Assembly (NCBI RefSeq): GCF_040049275.1
Contig: NZ_JBDZDT010000007.1
Location: 248,001 to 312,000 of the forward strand
Direction of reading: 5' to 3'
DNA length: 64,000 bases
Source: Aquabacter sp040049275
GTDB lineage: Bacteria; Pseudomonadota; Alphaproteobacteria; Rhizobiales; Xanthobacteraceae
Numbering within the stretch: the first letter of the stretch is position 1; each line of letters opens with the position of its first letter. Below are positions 7,628 through 16,018 of the stretch, piece after piece. The notes beneath the pieces were generated by a model. It saw nothing but the letters and a program-made list of their open reading frames with translations, was not told where the DNA came from and did no database searches. A program made the translations under genes and the position numbers.

Positions 7628-8626
7628 ATGAAAAAGCTTTTGTCCGAGCACGCCGTTACGCGACGTCAGACGCTGGCGCTGTTCGGCGCCGGCCTCGCCA
7701 CGGCGGCGTTCGCCCGCCCTGCATGGGCGGCGGGTTATCCCGAGCGGTTCATCACCTTCATCGTCCCCTTCGCGCCCGGCGGGCCGACCGACGTGATGGC
7801 ACGCGTGGTGGCCGGGCCGCTGGGCGAGGCGCTGGGCCAGTCGGTGGTGATCGAGAATCGCCCCGGGGCCGGCGGCAATATCGGTATCGGCGTGGCGGCC
7901 AAGTCGGCGCCGGACGGCTACACCTTCCTGCTCACCTCTACCGCGTTCGTGGTGAATCCGAGCCTCTACAAATCCGTGCCCTACGAGATCAAGGACTTCG
8001 TGCCGATCTCGAACCTCGGCACCTCGCCCAACGTGTTCGTCGCCACGCCCGCCAGCGGCATCACCAGCGTGGCCGACCTTGTGAAGAAGGCAAAGGCGGA
8101 GCCGGGCAAGCTCTCTTATGCGAGCCCGGGCGCCGGAACGTCGGCGCACCTGTCGTTCGAGCTGTTCAAGAAGAATGCCGGCATCGACATCGTCCACATC
8201 CCGTATTCGGGGGCGGGGCCGGCCATCCAGGGCATCTTGGGAAATCAGGTGCAGCTTGCCTCCGCCGCCGTGCCGCCGGTTCTGCCGCACATCCGCGCCG
8301 GCAAGCTCGTCGCCATCGGCGAGACCGGGGCCAAGCGCTGGCCGGACCTGCCGGATACGCCGTCTCTGGTGGAAGCGGGCTATCCTGCGGTGGTGACCGA
8401 GAACTTCCAGGCCCTGTTCGCGCCGAAGGGCACGCCGCAGCCCGTCCTGGACAAGATCCTGTCGACGGCCACCGAGGTCCTCAACCGCCCGGACATCAAG
8501 GACAAGCTGGCGAAAGCCGGCTTCGGCGTCATCGCCTCGACGCCTGCAGAGCTGCAGGCCATCGTGGACAAGGAAGTGCCCATGTGGCGGGAGCTGGTGA
8601 AGAGCACGGGGACTTCGGCGGATTGA
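7628..8626 (+). CDS. TTT solute-binding protein (Bug/TctC family) 3
   Basis: A 332-residue periplasmic receptor with a Tat-like signal (VTRRQTLALFGAGL ... AWA near residue 35), then YPERFITFIVPFAPGG, GAGGNIGIG and PDGYTFLLTS. AGAGGAGA precedes the ATG. It is strikingly close to the receptor at 3746-4759 through the whole mature chain, including the shared ending around PAELQA-VDKEVPMW. The two flank receptor 2 and the FAD dehydrogenase, as expected of a segmental duplication. No TctA/TctB membrane subunits are adjacent, so it must dock with a permease encoded elsewhere or act in sensing. Confidence 0.93.
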   Translation: MKKLLSEHAVTRRQTLALFGAGLATAAFARPAWAAGYPERFITFIVPFAPGGPTDVMARVVAGPLGEALGQSVVIENRPGAGGNIGIGVAAKSAPDGYTFLLTSTAFVVNPSLYKSVPYEIKDFVPISNLGTSPNVFVATPASGITSVADLVKKAKAEPGKLSYASPGAGTSAHLSFELFKKNAGIDIVHIPYSGAGPAIQGILGNQVQLASAAVPPVLPHIRAGKLVAIGETGAKRWPDLPDTPSLVEAGYPAVVTENFQALFAPKGTPQPVLDKILSTATEVLNRPDIKDKLAKAGFGVIASTPAELQAIVDKEVPMWRELVKSTGTSAD

Positions 8627-8651
8627 GGACGAGGCGAACCTTCTCGTTCAT

Positions 8652-8782
8652 TCCCTCCCCCCTTGCGGGGGAGGGCTAGGGAGGGGGGTGACGCCCTTTC
8701 CCCCTGTTGAAGAGGTGTCGATCCAGGCGGCAGCCGTATCACCCCCCTCCCCAACCCTCCCCCGCAAGGGGGGAGGGGGCAC
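8652..8782. repeat. CT/GA-rich palindromic repeat, copy 1
   Basis: CCCTCCCCCCTTGCGGGGGAGGG at the left and an equivalent inverted block (CCCTCCCCCGCAAGGGGGGAGGG) at the right, each its own hairpin, flank about 85 bases that include paired GGAGGGGGGTG and CACCCCCCTCC segments. It lies between convergent genes (TTT receptor 3 and the tartrate dehydratase-like gene) and may help to end transcription. A near-identical element is at 46015-46146. Confidence 0.8.
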
Positions 8783-8799
8783 CCGAAGTAAAAGGTGGA

Positions 8800-9957
8800 T
8801 CAGCCCGTCACGCCCTCAAACAGCTTGAACAGCTCGGCCTGTCGCTCGAAGCCCATGCCGGGCCAGTCGCCGGAGGTGATGTAGCCATCTTCCACCTTCA
8901 GGTCGTCGCAATAGCCGGAGAACACGCCGAAGGCGTCCGGATAGGCCTCGCACATGCCGTAGCCGAAGCCGGCACTCTGGTTGAAGGACATCTGGTTGCC
9001 GCCATGGGGCAGGACGGACGAAGCCGACCAGCCGTGCGCCTCCAGCATGGCGAGCACCTTGGCGGCGGTGCCGATGCCGTAGGACTGGGGCACGTCGGTC
9101 TGGATGATGTCCGTGCCCGGCCGCATGCCGCCGTGGCGGACGAGGTTGCGCACGTCTTCCAATGAGAACAGGTTCTCGCCGGTGGCCACCGCATTGCCAT
9201 AGGCCGCGATGAAGTCGGCATTGCCCTGATAGTCGTTGGGGTGCGCCGGCTCTTCGAACCAGCGCAGGCCGAGGGGCTTTAGGGCCGCTGCATAAGATGG
9301 CCGCAGGGAAACGGGAATGCCGCAATTGGCGTCCACCGCGACGCGCGAAGCATCGCCCAAAAGCCCGATCACCGCTTCCAGTCGCTGGAGGTCCTCAGTG
9401 AGCGGCGCCCCGCCGACTTTCATCTTGATGAGCGTATAGCCCATGTCGAGATAGCGGCGGACTTCGTCCAACAGGTCCTGGATGGTCTTGCCGGGCGCAT
9501 ACCAGCCGCCGCCCACATAGCAGAACACCTTTTCCTGGACCTTGCCGCCGCGATAGCGGTCCGCGATGAGCTGGTAGACCGGCTTGTCGGCGATCTTGCC
9601 GACAGCATCCCACAGCGCATGCTCGATGGTGCCGATGGCGACCGAGCGCTCCATGTCCCCGCCGGGCTTCTCGCCGAACATCATGGCGGAAAGCCACAGG
9701 TCCGGGTCGAAGGCGGCGGGGTCGAGGGTCAGGCGCTCCTCGCGCATCAGGCGCGGGATGAGGCGGTCACGCATCTGCGCGCCGCAGGCATAGCGGCCGG
9801 TGGAGTTGAAGGCATAGCCGATGATGGGCTTGCCCGCCCGCACCACGTCGGTGACCACCGCCACGAGGGAGGTGGTCATCTCGTCGAAGGAGAAGGCAGC
9901 GTTGCGCAGCTTGCTCTGAAGCTTCACCGCCTTCTCGCGGATCTCCACCACCCGCAT
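8800..9957 (-). CDS. D-tartrate dehydratase-like enolase-superfamily enzyme
   Basis: A 385-residue mandelate-racemase-subgroup enolase-superfamily protein. The capping-domain segment TTSLVAVVTDVVR and the barrel blocks closely match what I recall of Bradyrhizobium D-tartrate dehydratase. Metal ligands Asp209, Glu235 and Glu261, the bases Lys178/Lys180 in KMK, His318 in PHGGNQ and Lys98 in EKPGG all fall at a constant offset of four from the residues I remember for that enzyme. It would dehydrate a D-tartrate-like diacid to oxaloacetate. The start at 9957 sits 4 bases after the upstream hydrolase gene stop, so the two form an operon. Substrate identity is strong inference, not proof. Confidence 0.82.
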   Translation of the reverse strand: MRVVEIREKAVKLQSKLRNAAFSFDEMTTSLVAVVTDVVRAGKPIIGYAFNSTGRYACGAQMRDRLIPRLMREERLTLDPAAFDPDLWLSAMMFGEKPGGDMERSVAIGTIEHALWDAVGKIADKPVYQLIADRYRGGKVQEKVFCYVGGGWYAPGKTIQDLLDEVRRYLDMGYTLIKMKVGGAPLTEDLQRLEAVIGLLGDASRVAVDANCGIPVSLRPSYAAALKPLGLRWFEEPAHPNDYQGNADFIAAYGNAVATGENLFSLEDVRNLVRHGGMRPGTDIIQTDVPQSYGIGTAAKVLAMLEAHGWSASSVLPHGGNQMSFNQSAGFGYGMCEAYPDAFGVFSGYCDDLKVEDGYITSGDWPGMGFERQAELFKLFEGVTG

Positions 9958-9961
9958 GGGA

Positions 9962-10810
9962 TCACGCCTCGTCGACGACGGGATTGACCAAGCGGCCGAT
10001 GCCGTCGATCTCGATGACGATCTCGTCGCCATTCTTCATGAAGATCGGCGGCTTGCGGGGATAGCCGACGCCGGCGGGGGTGCCGGTGGCGATCATGTCG
10101 CCGGGCTCAAGGGTCATGATCTCCGAGATGGTGGAGACCACATTCGCCACGGAGAAGATGAAGTCGTCCGTGGTGCCGTTCTGCAGCACCTGGCCGTTCA
10201 GGATGGAGCGGATGCCGAGGCCGGTGGCGCCGGGGGGCAGCTCGTCCGAAGTCACGACCCACGGGCCGACGGGGCCGGTCTTGTCGAAATTCTTGCCCGC
10301 GGTCCACTGGGTGGACTTGCGCTGATAGGAGCGCACGCTGCCATCGTTGAAGATGGTGTAGCCGAACACGGCGTCGAGCGCCTTGTCCTCGGGGATGTGG
10401 CGGCCGCCCTTGCCGATGACGATGGTGAGCTCCGCCTCATAGTCGAACGTGTGGGACGCCTTGGGGGCGACCAGCGGCTCGCCATGGGCGATGAGGGAGG
10501 AATGCACGCGCAGGAAGAGGGCCGGATAGTCCGGGATGGGATTGCCGCCTTCCTTGGCGTGATCGGTGAAGTTGAGGCCGACGCAGATGAACTTGCCGTG
10601 GTTGAGGAAGGGCTGGGCGGCCTTCACCGAAGCGAAGGGGTGCTTCGCGCTCGCGGGCGCCGCAGCGGCGGCCTTCGCCACGTCTTCCAAAGCGGCCGCG
10701 CCGCCGGCGGCGACCTCGCGCAGGGTCTTGCCGGGGAGAAGCGTGACCTCATCGCCCTTGACGACACCAAGCACGTCGCCCTCAGGCGCCTTCACCATCA
10801 TCAGCCGCAT
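9962..10810 (-). CDS. Fumarylacetoacetate hydrolase-family protein (FAHD1-like)
   Basis: A 282-residue FAH-fold enzyme: a short N-terminal domain (about 1-70) and a catalytic domain with VGLNFTDHA, the metal-binding DYEAELTIVIG, the substrate loop around FNDGSVRSYQRK, and TGTPAGVG near the C-terminus. Family members cleave acylpyruvates or decarboxylate oxaloacetate. Placed directly before a tartrate dehydratase-like gene, an oxaloacetate decarboxylase or acylpyruvate hydrolase role is attractive: D-tartrate to oxaloacetate to pyruvate. Its start is divergent from a NodB-fold gene and a GntR regulator. Confidence 0.87.
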   Translation of the reverse strand: MRLMMVKAPEGDVLGVVKGDEVTLLPGKTLREVAAGGAAALEDVAKAAAAAPASAKHPFASVKAAQPFLNHGKFICVGLNFTDHAKEGGNPIPDYPALFLRVHSSLIAHGEPLVAPKASHTFDYEAELTIVIGKGGRHIPEDKALDAVFGYTIFNDGSVRSYQRKSTQWTAGKNFDKTGPVGPWVVTSDELPPGATGLGIRSILNGQVLQNGTTDDFIFSVANVVSTISEIMTLEPGDMIATGTPAGVGYPRKPPIFMKNGDEIVIEIDGIGRLVNPVVDEA

Positions 10811-10833
10811 GCGTCGTCTCCTGTCGGTTTATT

Positions 10834-10928
10834 AAAATCGATATTGATGAAGCTCATAGTGCTCCGCCGCGAACCTGTCTATATTCGGCTGGTTGAGCCC
10901 AAGGCTGTGCACAAGGATAATCGATTTT
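10834..10928. promoter_or_regulatory. Divergent promoter region with inverted AAAATCGAT sites
   Basis: AAAATCGAT (10834-10842) and its reverse complement ATCGATTTT (10920-10928) sit symmetrically just upstream of the two divergent genes (starts at 10810 and 10992). The region is distinctly AT-rich for this genome. The GntR regulator encoded at 11874 is the obvious candidate to bind. No experimental or consensus match is claimed. Confidence 0.5.
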
Positions 10929-10991
10929 CTATTGACGATCCGGCCCGGACATGGTGAGCGAAGGCATACATCGTCCCCTGGGAGAAACGTC

Positions 10992-11864
10992 ATGACTTCT
11001 GCCTCGTCCTTCCCCAAGATCCGCAAGCCGGGCCGGGATTTCCGTTGGCCGGGCGGCCAGCATGTGGCCGTGGTCTTCAATCTGGCCTACGAGGCGTGGT
11101 CCGACGGCAAGGCACCGGGCATCGGCCCCATGGGCAATCCGCTGCCCCCCGGCACCTTCGACGCCAATGCCCTTTCCTGGGGCACCTACGGCGCCGTCAC
11201 CGGCATCGAGCGGCTGCTGCGCATCCTCGACCGCCAGAAGGTGAAGGCCTCCACCATGGTGAGCGGCGTGTTCGCCGAGCGCAACCCCGACCAAGTGCGC
11301 GCCATCTTCAATGCCGGCCATGAGATCGTCGCCCATTCCTATGCGCAGGACATCATCCCCGCCGGCCTCACCGAGGCGGAGAACAAGGACAATGTCATCC
11401 GCACCACGGAGGCGCTCGCCTCCATCACCGGCGCGCGGCCGAAGGGCTGGATGAGCCCGCGCGGCACCGCCGGCCTCGACACCATGCGCGTCCTCGTGGA
11501 CCAGGGCTATGATTGGCAGGGCGACGTGCTGGACACGGACGCGCCCTATCTCCAGACCTTCGAGAACGGCGACATCATCGCGGTGCCCTTCAACATGGAG
11601 ATCAACGACCTACCGCACGCCATGCGGTTCGGCCGCACGCCGGCGCAGTATCTGGCGCTGTTCGATGATTTCCTGTCGCACACCCTGAAAGTTAACGATG
11701 GCGCCCTCATCATCGACGTGACGGCGCATGCTCATTGCTACGGCCGCGCCGGCGGCGCCTGGGCCTATGAGGAGATCGCCAAGCGCGCCTCCGGCCGCGA
11801 TGATGTCTATGTGGCGACGCGCGGCGAGATCGCGGCGCACACCCGCGCCATTCTCGGCGCCTGA
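10992..11864 (+). CDS. Polysaccharide deacetylase-family protein (NodB fold, PuuE-like)
   Basis: A 290-residue NodB-fold hydrolase. The usual TFDDGP opening is replaced by VFNLAYEAWSDG (about 28-39), as in the allantoinase-like PuuE branch, while GHEIVAHSYAQD (109-120) keeps the metal-binding His pair region and GWMSPRG supplies the later motif. There is no signal peptide, so it is cytosolic and probably acts on a small amide or ring rather than on cell-wall glycan. The ATG at 10992 has GGGAGAAA upstream; an earlier in-frame ATG would place the start inside the promoter palindromes. It is coupled to the downstream GntR gene (9-base gap). Confidence 0.78.
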   Translation: MTSASSFPKIRKPGRDFRWPGGQHVAVVFNLAYEAWSDGKAPGIGPMGNPLPPGTFDANALSWGTYGAVTGIERLLRILDRQKVKASTMVSGVFAERNPDQVRAIFNAGHEIVAHSYAQDIIPAGLTEAENKDNVIRTTEALASITGARPKGWMSPRGTAGLDTMRVLVDQGYDWQGDVLDTDAPYLQTFENGDIIAVPFNMEINDLPHAMRFGRTPAQYLALFDDFLSHTLKVNDGALIIDVTAHAHCYGRAGGAWAYEEIAKRASGRDDVYVATRGEIAAHTRAILGA

Positions 11865-11873
11865 GGAGGCAAG

Positions 11874-12596
11874 ATGCGCAAGCCGCTGACGACGGAGAGG
11901 CGCCTGCCGCCGGGGCTCAATGCCCCGGCCGCTCCCGTGCGCTCGCTCACCTCGGCGGTCCATGCCTCGCTGCGGGCGGACATTCTCACCTGCCGCCTTG
12001 CGCCGGGGGAGAAGCTGCCCGTGGCGGTTTTGGCGAAGAAGTTCGATGTGAGCCTGTCCGCCGTGCGCGAGGCGCTCTCGCGGCTCGTCGCGGACGGCTT
12101 CGTGATGAGCGAGGACCAGCGCGGCTTCCGCGTGACCCCGCTCGACATTGAGGATCTGGAAGACCTCACCAACACCCGCATCGAGATCGAGGTGCTGGCG
12201 CTCCGCCGCTCCATGGCCCACGGTGACGCGGCCTGGGAGCAGGGCCTGCGCGACGCATGGGATACTCTGCGGCAAGTGCCGTATGCCCTGGCACGCCAGA
12301 CCCCGCCCCATGACGGCGGCTGGGCGGACCTGCACTTCGCCTTCCACGAAGCCCTGGTCTCCGCCTGCGGCCTCACCTGGCTGATGCGCTTGCGGCGGAC
12401 CCTGTTCGAGCAGTCCGAGCGTTATCGCGCCTTGGCGCGCACCGTGCCCGCCGGGGCGGAACGCGACGTGAATGCCGAGCACCTCGCCATCTTCGAGGCC
12501 ACCATCGCCCGGGATGCGGAGACGGCGTCGGCAGCCATGGATGCGCATTTCCGGGTCACCATGGAACTGGTGCGCGAGGCGGTGCAGCGGGGGTAG
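11874..12596 (+). CDS. GntR-family regulator with FCD domain
   Basis: A 240-residue FadR-subfamily regulator. The winged helix-turn-helix covers about residues 25-90 (ILTCRLAPGEKL, VSLSAVREALSRL, GFVMSEDQRGFRV). The all-helical FCD domain follows, with the metal-binding histidines visible in LHFAFHEAL, EHLAIFEA and MDAHFRVTM. GAGGAGG directly precedes the ATG and overlaps the stop of the deacetylase-like gene. FCD regulators usually sense organic acids such as the substrates of neighbouring catabolic genes, so it is likely the repressor of the tartrate dehydratase-like/FAH unit and of its own operon. Confidence 0.9.
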   Translation: MRKPLTTERRLPPGLNAPAAPVRSLTSAVHASLRADILTCRLAPGEKLPVAVLAKKFDVSLSAVREALSRLVADGFVMSEDQRGFRVTPLDIEDLEDLTNTRIEIEVLALRRSMAHGDAAWEQGLRDAWDTLRQVPYALARQTPPHDGGWADLHFAFHEALVSACGLTWLMRLRRTLFEQSERYRALARTVPAGAERDVNAEHLAIFEATIARDAETASAAMDAHFRVTMELVREAVQRG

Positions 12597-12611
12597 GGCG
12601 CCGCGGCGCTC

Positions 12612-14228
12612 TCACGTCTGATACGCCCGCTCCAGCAGCGCCCCCGCCACATCCTCCAACTCCGCCGTGCCATAGAGCCCATGCCGCTCGGCGAGCCGCG
12701 TGCGGGCATAGGCTTCCGCCACCGGCGCGGGGCCGCCTTTCGCAAGCGCCGCGGTCGCGGCCAGGGCGGAGAGCCGGTCGGCGGCGCGGCGGGCATGGGC
12801 ATCGCCCTCGCGGATCGAGAGCAGCCGGAGGACCTCTTCGGCGGTCTCGACAACGCCCGGCAGGCCGGCGGCCTCGTCCCGCAGCCCCTCCACCAGCGCC
12901 TGCGCCGCCTCAGGTTCCCGCCCGGCGGCGCGCAGGAGGTCGAGCGCCACCACCGCGCCCGTGCCCTCCCAGATGGAATTGACCGGCGCCTCCCGATAGA
13001 GCCGGGGGAGGGGGCTCTCCTCCACATATCCGTTGCCCCCCAGCGCCTCCATGGCCTCGTAGATGAAGCCGGGGGCCGCCTTGCAGACGGAGAATTTCAC
13101 GCTCGGCGTCAGCAGGCGCGCGCGGGCGGCCTCGGCGGGGTCGCGCGCCATGCCGTCGAAGGCGCGGGCGAGGCGCATCACCAAGGCGGTCGAGGCTTCC
13201 GCCTCCAGGGCAAGGTCGGCCAGGAGCAGGCGCATGGCGCCGTGGTCCACCAGCCTCTTGCCGAACACCTTGCGATGGCGGGCATGGTGCAGCGCCAGCG
13301 TCAGCCCCAGGCGCATGAGGCCCGCGGAGGAGACGGCGCAATCGAGCCGTGTGAGCTGCACCATCTGGATGATGGTGGGAACGCCGCGTCCTTCCTCGCC
13401 CACGCCCCAGGCGAAGGCGCGCTCGAACTCCACTTCGGAGGAGGCGTTGGAGCGGTTGCCCAGCTTGTCCTTCAACCGCTGGAACCTCAGTCCGTTCACG
13501 GCGCCGTCCGGCCGGAAGCGCGGCATGAGGAAACAGGACAGCCCGCCCTCCGCCTGCGCCAGCACGAGGAAGGCATCGCTCATGGGGGCGGAGAAGAACC
13601 ATTTGTGGCCGGTGATCTCGTATTCGCCCCCGCCCACCGCCGCTGCGCGGGTGAGGTTGGCGCGCACGTCCGTGCCGCCCTGCTTCTCGGTCATGCCCAT
13701 GCCCAGCGTGACGCCGGACTTCTCCCAGAAGGGCGCGAAGCGGCCGTCATAATGGCGGGAGCGGATGCGCGGCAGCCATTGCTTCGCCAGCTCGGGCGTT
13801 GCGGCGAGCGCTGCTGGGGCCGCATGGGTCATGGTCATGGGGCAGACATGGCCCGCCTCCACCTGGGAGATGAGATAAAGGCGCGCGGCGCGCTCCACGT
13901 GGCTCCCGCCGCTCCAGGTGGAGGCGGAGAGGCCAGCTGTGGTGCTCTCGCTCATGAGCGCATGATAGGCGGGGTGAAACTCCACGAGGTCGAGCCGCCG
14001 GCCTTGCGGGTCATGGGTGCGCAGGCGCGGCGGGTTCTCGTTGGCAAGCCGCCCCAGGGCCATCCGGTCCGCCTCGCCCCAGGCGGCGCCCAGCGCCAGC
14101 AGCGCCGTGCGCTCGCGCCCGCCGAGGCCGGAATATGCGAGCAAAGGGGCCTCGATGGCGGCGAGGTTGGCGTCGCAGAAGGCCGGCGTCTGGTTCAGGA
14201 TCTCGCCGGTGGACGGGCTCTCTCCCAT
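12612..14228 (-). CDS. Acyl-CoA dehydrogenase, AidB-like
   Basis: A 538-residue flavoprotein of the AidB/isovaleryl-CoA dehydrogenase-related group; E. coli AidB is about 541 residues. The GMGMTEKQGGTDVR block is the FAD-side motif, followed by YEITGHKWFFSAPMSDA, and the C-terminal part has ALGGNGYVEESPLPRLYREAPVNSIWEGTG with a catalytic-region Glu. The start at 14228 has GGGAGAAGG upstream; the open frame extends 26 codons further but without a comparable site. AidB is part of the alkylation-damage response in enterobacteria, but a general acyl-CoA dehydrogenase role is equally possible. It is monocistronic here and runs tail-to-tail with the GntR gene. Confidence 0.87.
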   Translation of the reverse strand: MGESPSTGEILNQTPAFCDANLAAIEAPLLAYSGLGGRERTALLALGAAWGEADRMALGRLANENPPRLRTHDPQGRRLDLVEFHPAYHALMSESTTAGLSASTWSGGSHVERAARLYLISQVEAGHVCPMTMTHAAPAALAATPELAKQWLPRIRSRHYDGRFAPFWEKSGVTLGMGMTEKQGGTDVRANLTRAAAVGGGEYEITGHKWFFSAPMSDAFLVLAQAEGGLSCFLMPRFRPDGAVNGLRFQRLKDKLGNRSNASSEVEFERAFAWGVGEEGRGVPTIIQMVQLTRLDCAVSSAGLMRLGLTLALHHARHRKVFGKRLVDHGAMRLLLADLALEAEASTALVMRLARAFDGMARDPAEAARARLLTPSVKFSVCKAAPGFIYEAMEALGGNGYVEESPLPRLYREAPVNSIWEGTGAVVALDLLRAAGREPEAAQALVEGLRDEAAGLPGVVETAEEVLRLLSIREGDAHARRAADRLSALAATAALAKGGPAPVAEAYARTRLAERHGLYGTAELEDVAGALLERAYQT

Positions 14229-14290
14229 ATGGCCTTCTCCCGAGGCGGGTTTCTTCTTCTGAAACCATCTGCCCCTTAAGCTGAGGCTCC

Positions 14291-15058
14291 ATGCCGCTGT
14301 TCGCAACCACCTGGCCCTGGATCGCTCTCGGCGCCGCCGGAATCCTTCTGATCCTCCTCGCTGTCGGAGATGCTCTCCAGACCGATCGGCGCGTCCCCCG
14401 CTTTCAGGACATGACGTGGCTCACCTGGCTCGGGGTCGCGGCCTATCTCCTGCACCAGTTCGAGGAGCATGGGGTGGACCTTCTCGGCCATCCCTATGCC
14501 TTCCGGGGGTCCATGTGCGCGGCGCTCAGCTTCCGCGATGCCGTGTCCTGTCCGGTCCCGCTGTCCTTCATCACGGCGATGAATGTGGGCTCGGTCTGGG
14601 GCGCGGGGCTGATCTCGGTGCTCATGGCGCCGCGCCGGCCGCTCATCGGGCTCAGCTTCTTCGCCCTCCCGCTGGTGGATCTCGTCGCCCAGGTGGGTGG
14701 GGCAATCACGGACCAGCGCTACGCCGCCGGCCTTCTGACGGCGCTGCTGCTGTTCCTGCCCTTGTGCCTCTGGGTGCTGGTGGTGGCGGTGCGGCGCTAT
14801 GGGGCGGGCGTCCGGGCGGTGTTGATCGTGCCGCTGGCCGGCATCGTGGTGCATGCCGTGCTGCTGGGCTCGCTGTGGGCCTATCTGAATTTCTGGTTCG
14901 GCGATGCGGTGCTGGCGGCGATCCAGGTGCTCAACGCCCTGGTGCCGGCGGGGCTGATGCTGCTGGTGACGCGCCCGCGTGCCGTTGCTCAGCCCACGCC
15001 CGCGCCCGCACCCACTCCGAAGCGCCGGCGGACGCCGAAAACGGCGGGGCAGACCTGA
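14291..15058 (+). CDS. HXXEE-domain integral membrane protein 1
   Basis: A 255-residue polytopic membrane protein with about six or seven hydrophobic segments. The HXXEE family signature is present in YLLHQFEEHG (about residues 53-62). The C-terminus is a Pro/Ala/Thr and basic tail (TPAPAPTPKRRR). The biochemical role of HXXEE proteins is not established; the buried His/Glu residues suggest a membrane enzyme or metal site. It is the first copy of an exact-offset tandem duplication: gene 2 starts 872 bases later and the upstream sequence from 14248 is repeated at 15120. Confidence 0.75.
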   Translation: MPLFATTWPWIALGAAGILLILLAVGDALQTDRRVPRFQDMTWLTWLGVAAYLLHQFEEHGVDLLGHPYAFRGSMCAALSFRDAVSCPVPLSFITAMNVGSVWGAGLISVLMAPRRPLIGLSFFALPLVDLVAQVGGAITDQRYAAGLLTALLLFLPLCLWVLVVAVRRYGAGVRAVLIVPLAGIVVHAVLLGSLWAYLNFWFGDAVLAAIQVLNALVPAGLMLLVTRPRAVAQPTPAPAPTPKRRRTPKTAGQT

Positions 15059-15162
15059 GCGCCGTGATGCCCAAGCGTAACCTCCCGCAAGGTGCTCTCA
15101 GGCGGCTTTCTGTGGCGGTGGTTTCTTGTTGCAAAACCAATCTGTCGCTAAGCTGACGCTCC

Positions 15163-15918
15163 ATGCCGCTGTTCGCAACCATCTGGCCCTGGATCGGCCT
15201 TGGCGCCTGCGCGATCCTCATCCTCCTGCTGGTCGCCGGGGACGGGCTGCAGGCCGACCGGCGCATCTCGCGCTGGCAGGACATGGCGTGGCTCACCTGG
15301 CTCGGGGTCGCAGCCTATTTGCTCCACCAGTTCGAGGAGCACGGCATCGACCTGTTCGGTCATTCCTACGCCTTCCGCGGCGAAGCCTGCATGGTGCTCG
15401 GCTTCCGCGACGCGGTCTCCTGCCCCGTCCCGTTCTCCTACATCACTGCGGTGAACGTGGTCTCGGTCTGGGGCGCGGGGCTGATCGCGGCGCTCGCGGC
15501 GCCGCGCCGGCCGCTCATTGGCCTCAGCTTCTTCGCCATCCCCTTCGTGAACCTGTTCGCCCATCTCGGGCCGATGCTCATGCAGCGCCACTATAATCCC
15601 GGCCTGCTCTCTGCCGTGCTCGTCTTCCTGCCGCTCAGCGTCTGGGCGCTGCTGGTGGCGGTGCGGCGCTACGGGGCGGGGATGAGCGGGGTGCTCGCGG
15701 TGGTGCTGGGCGGCCTCATCATGAACGGGGTGATGATCGGCTCGCTGGTTGCCTATGTGAATGGCTGGTTCAGCGAAGCGGTGCTGGTCGGCATCCAGAT
15801 CCCGAACACCTTCGTGCCGGCGGGGTTGATGTGGCTGATGACGCGGCAGCGCGTCGTTGTTCCGCCAACGCCCGCGCCGGCTTCGAAGCCCCGGCGGGCG
15901 CCGAAAGCGGTGGGGTAG
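15163..15918 (+). CDS. HXXEE-domain integral membrane protein 2 (tandem paralog)
   Basis: A 251-residue paralog of the preceding gene, with the same start (MPLFAT-WPWI), the same YLLHQFEEHG motif and the same PFAPRRPLIGLSFF-like central segment, diverging most in the loops around residues 75-160. The duplicated unit includes about 43 bases of leader, so both copies may have the same promoter. The C-terminal tail is again Pro/Ala-rich and basic. Retention of two intact copies with divergence outside the motif suggests subfunctional roles or a heteromeric complex. No known function. Confidence 0.75.
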   Translation: MPLFATIWPWIGLGACAILILLLVAGDGLQADRRISRWQDMAWLTWLGVAAYLLHQFEEHGIDLFGHSYAFRGEACMVLGFRDAVSCPVPFSYITAVNVVSVWGAGLIAALAAPRRPLIGLSFFAIPFVNLFAHLGPMLMQRHYNPGLLSAVLVFLPLSVWALLVAVRRYGAGMSGVLAVVLGGLIMNGVMIGSLVAYVNGWFSEAVLVGIQIPNTFVPAGLMWLMTRQRVVVPPTPAPASKPRRAPKAVG

Positions 15919-15925
15919 ACCTCGT

Positions 15926-16018
15926 CGCCATCACGCCCGGGCCCGACCCGGGCATCCCCTGTCAATGCTGGTGCTACCGGTCTCCTGGGAGATGGCTGGG
16001 TCAGGTCCGGCCATGACC
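15926..16018. repeat. Intergenic two-arm palindromic repeat, copy 2
   Basis: A degenerate copy: left arm ATCACGCCCGGGCCCGACCC (GCCC subtype), right arm ATGGCTGGGTCAGGTCCGGC (GGCC subtype). It follows the second HXXEE gene. The rest of the gap to 16188 shows no gene; GGGGAGG at 16177-16183 is the ribosome binding site of the next reading frame. Confidence 0.7.
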
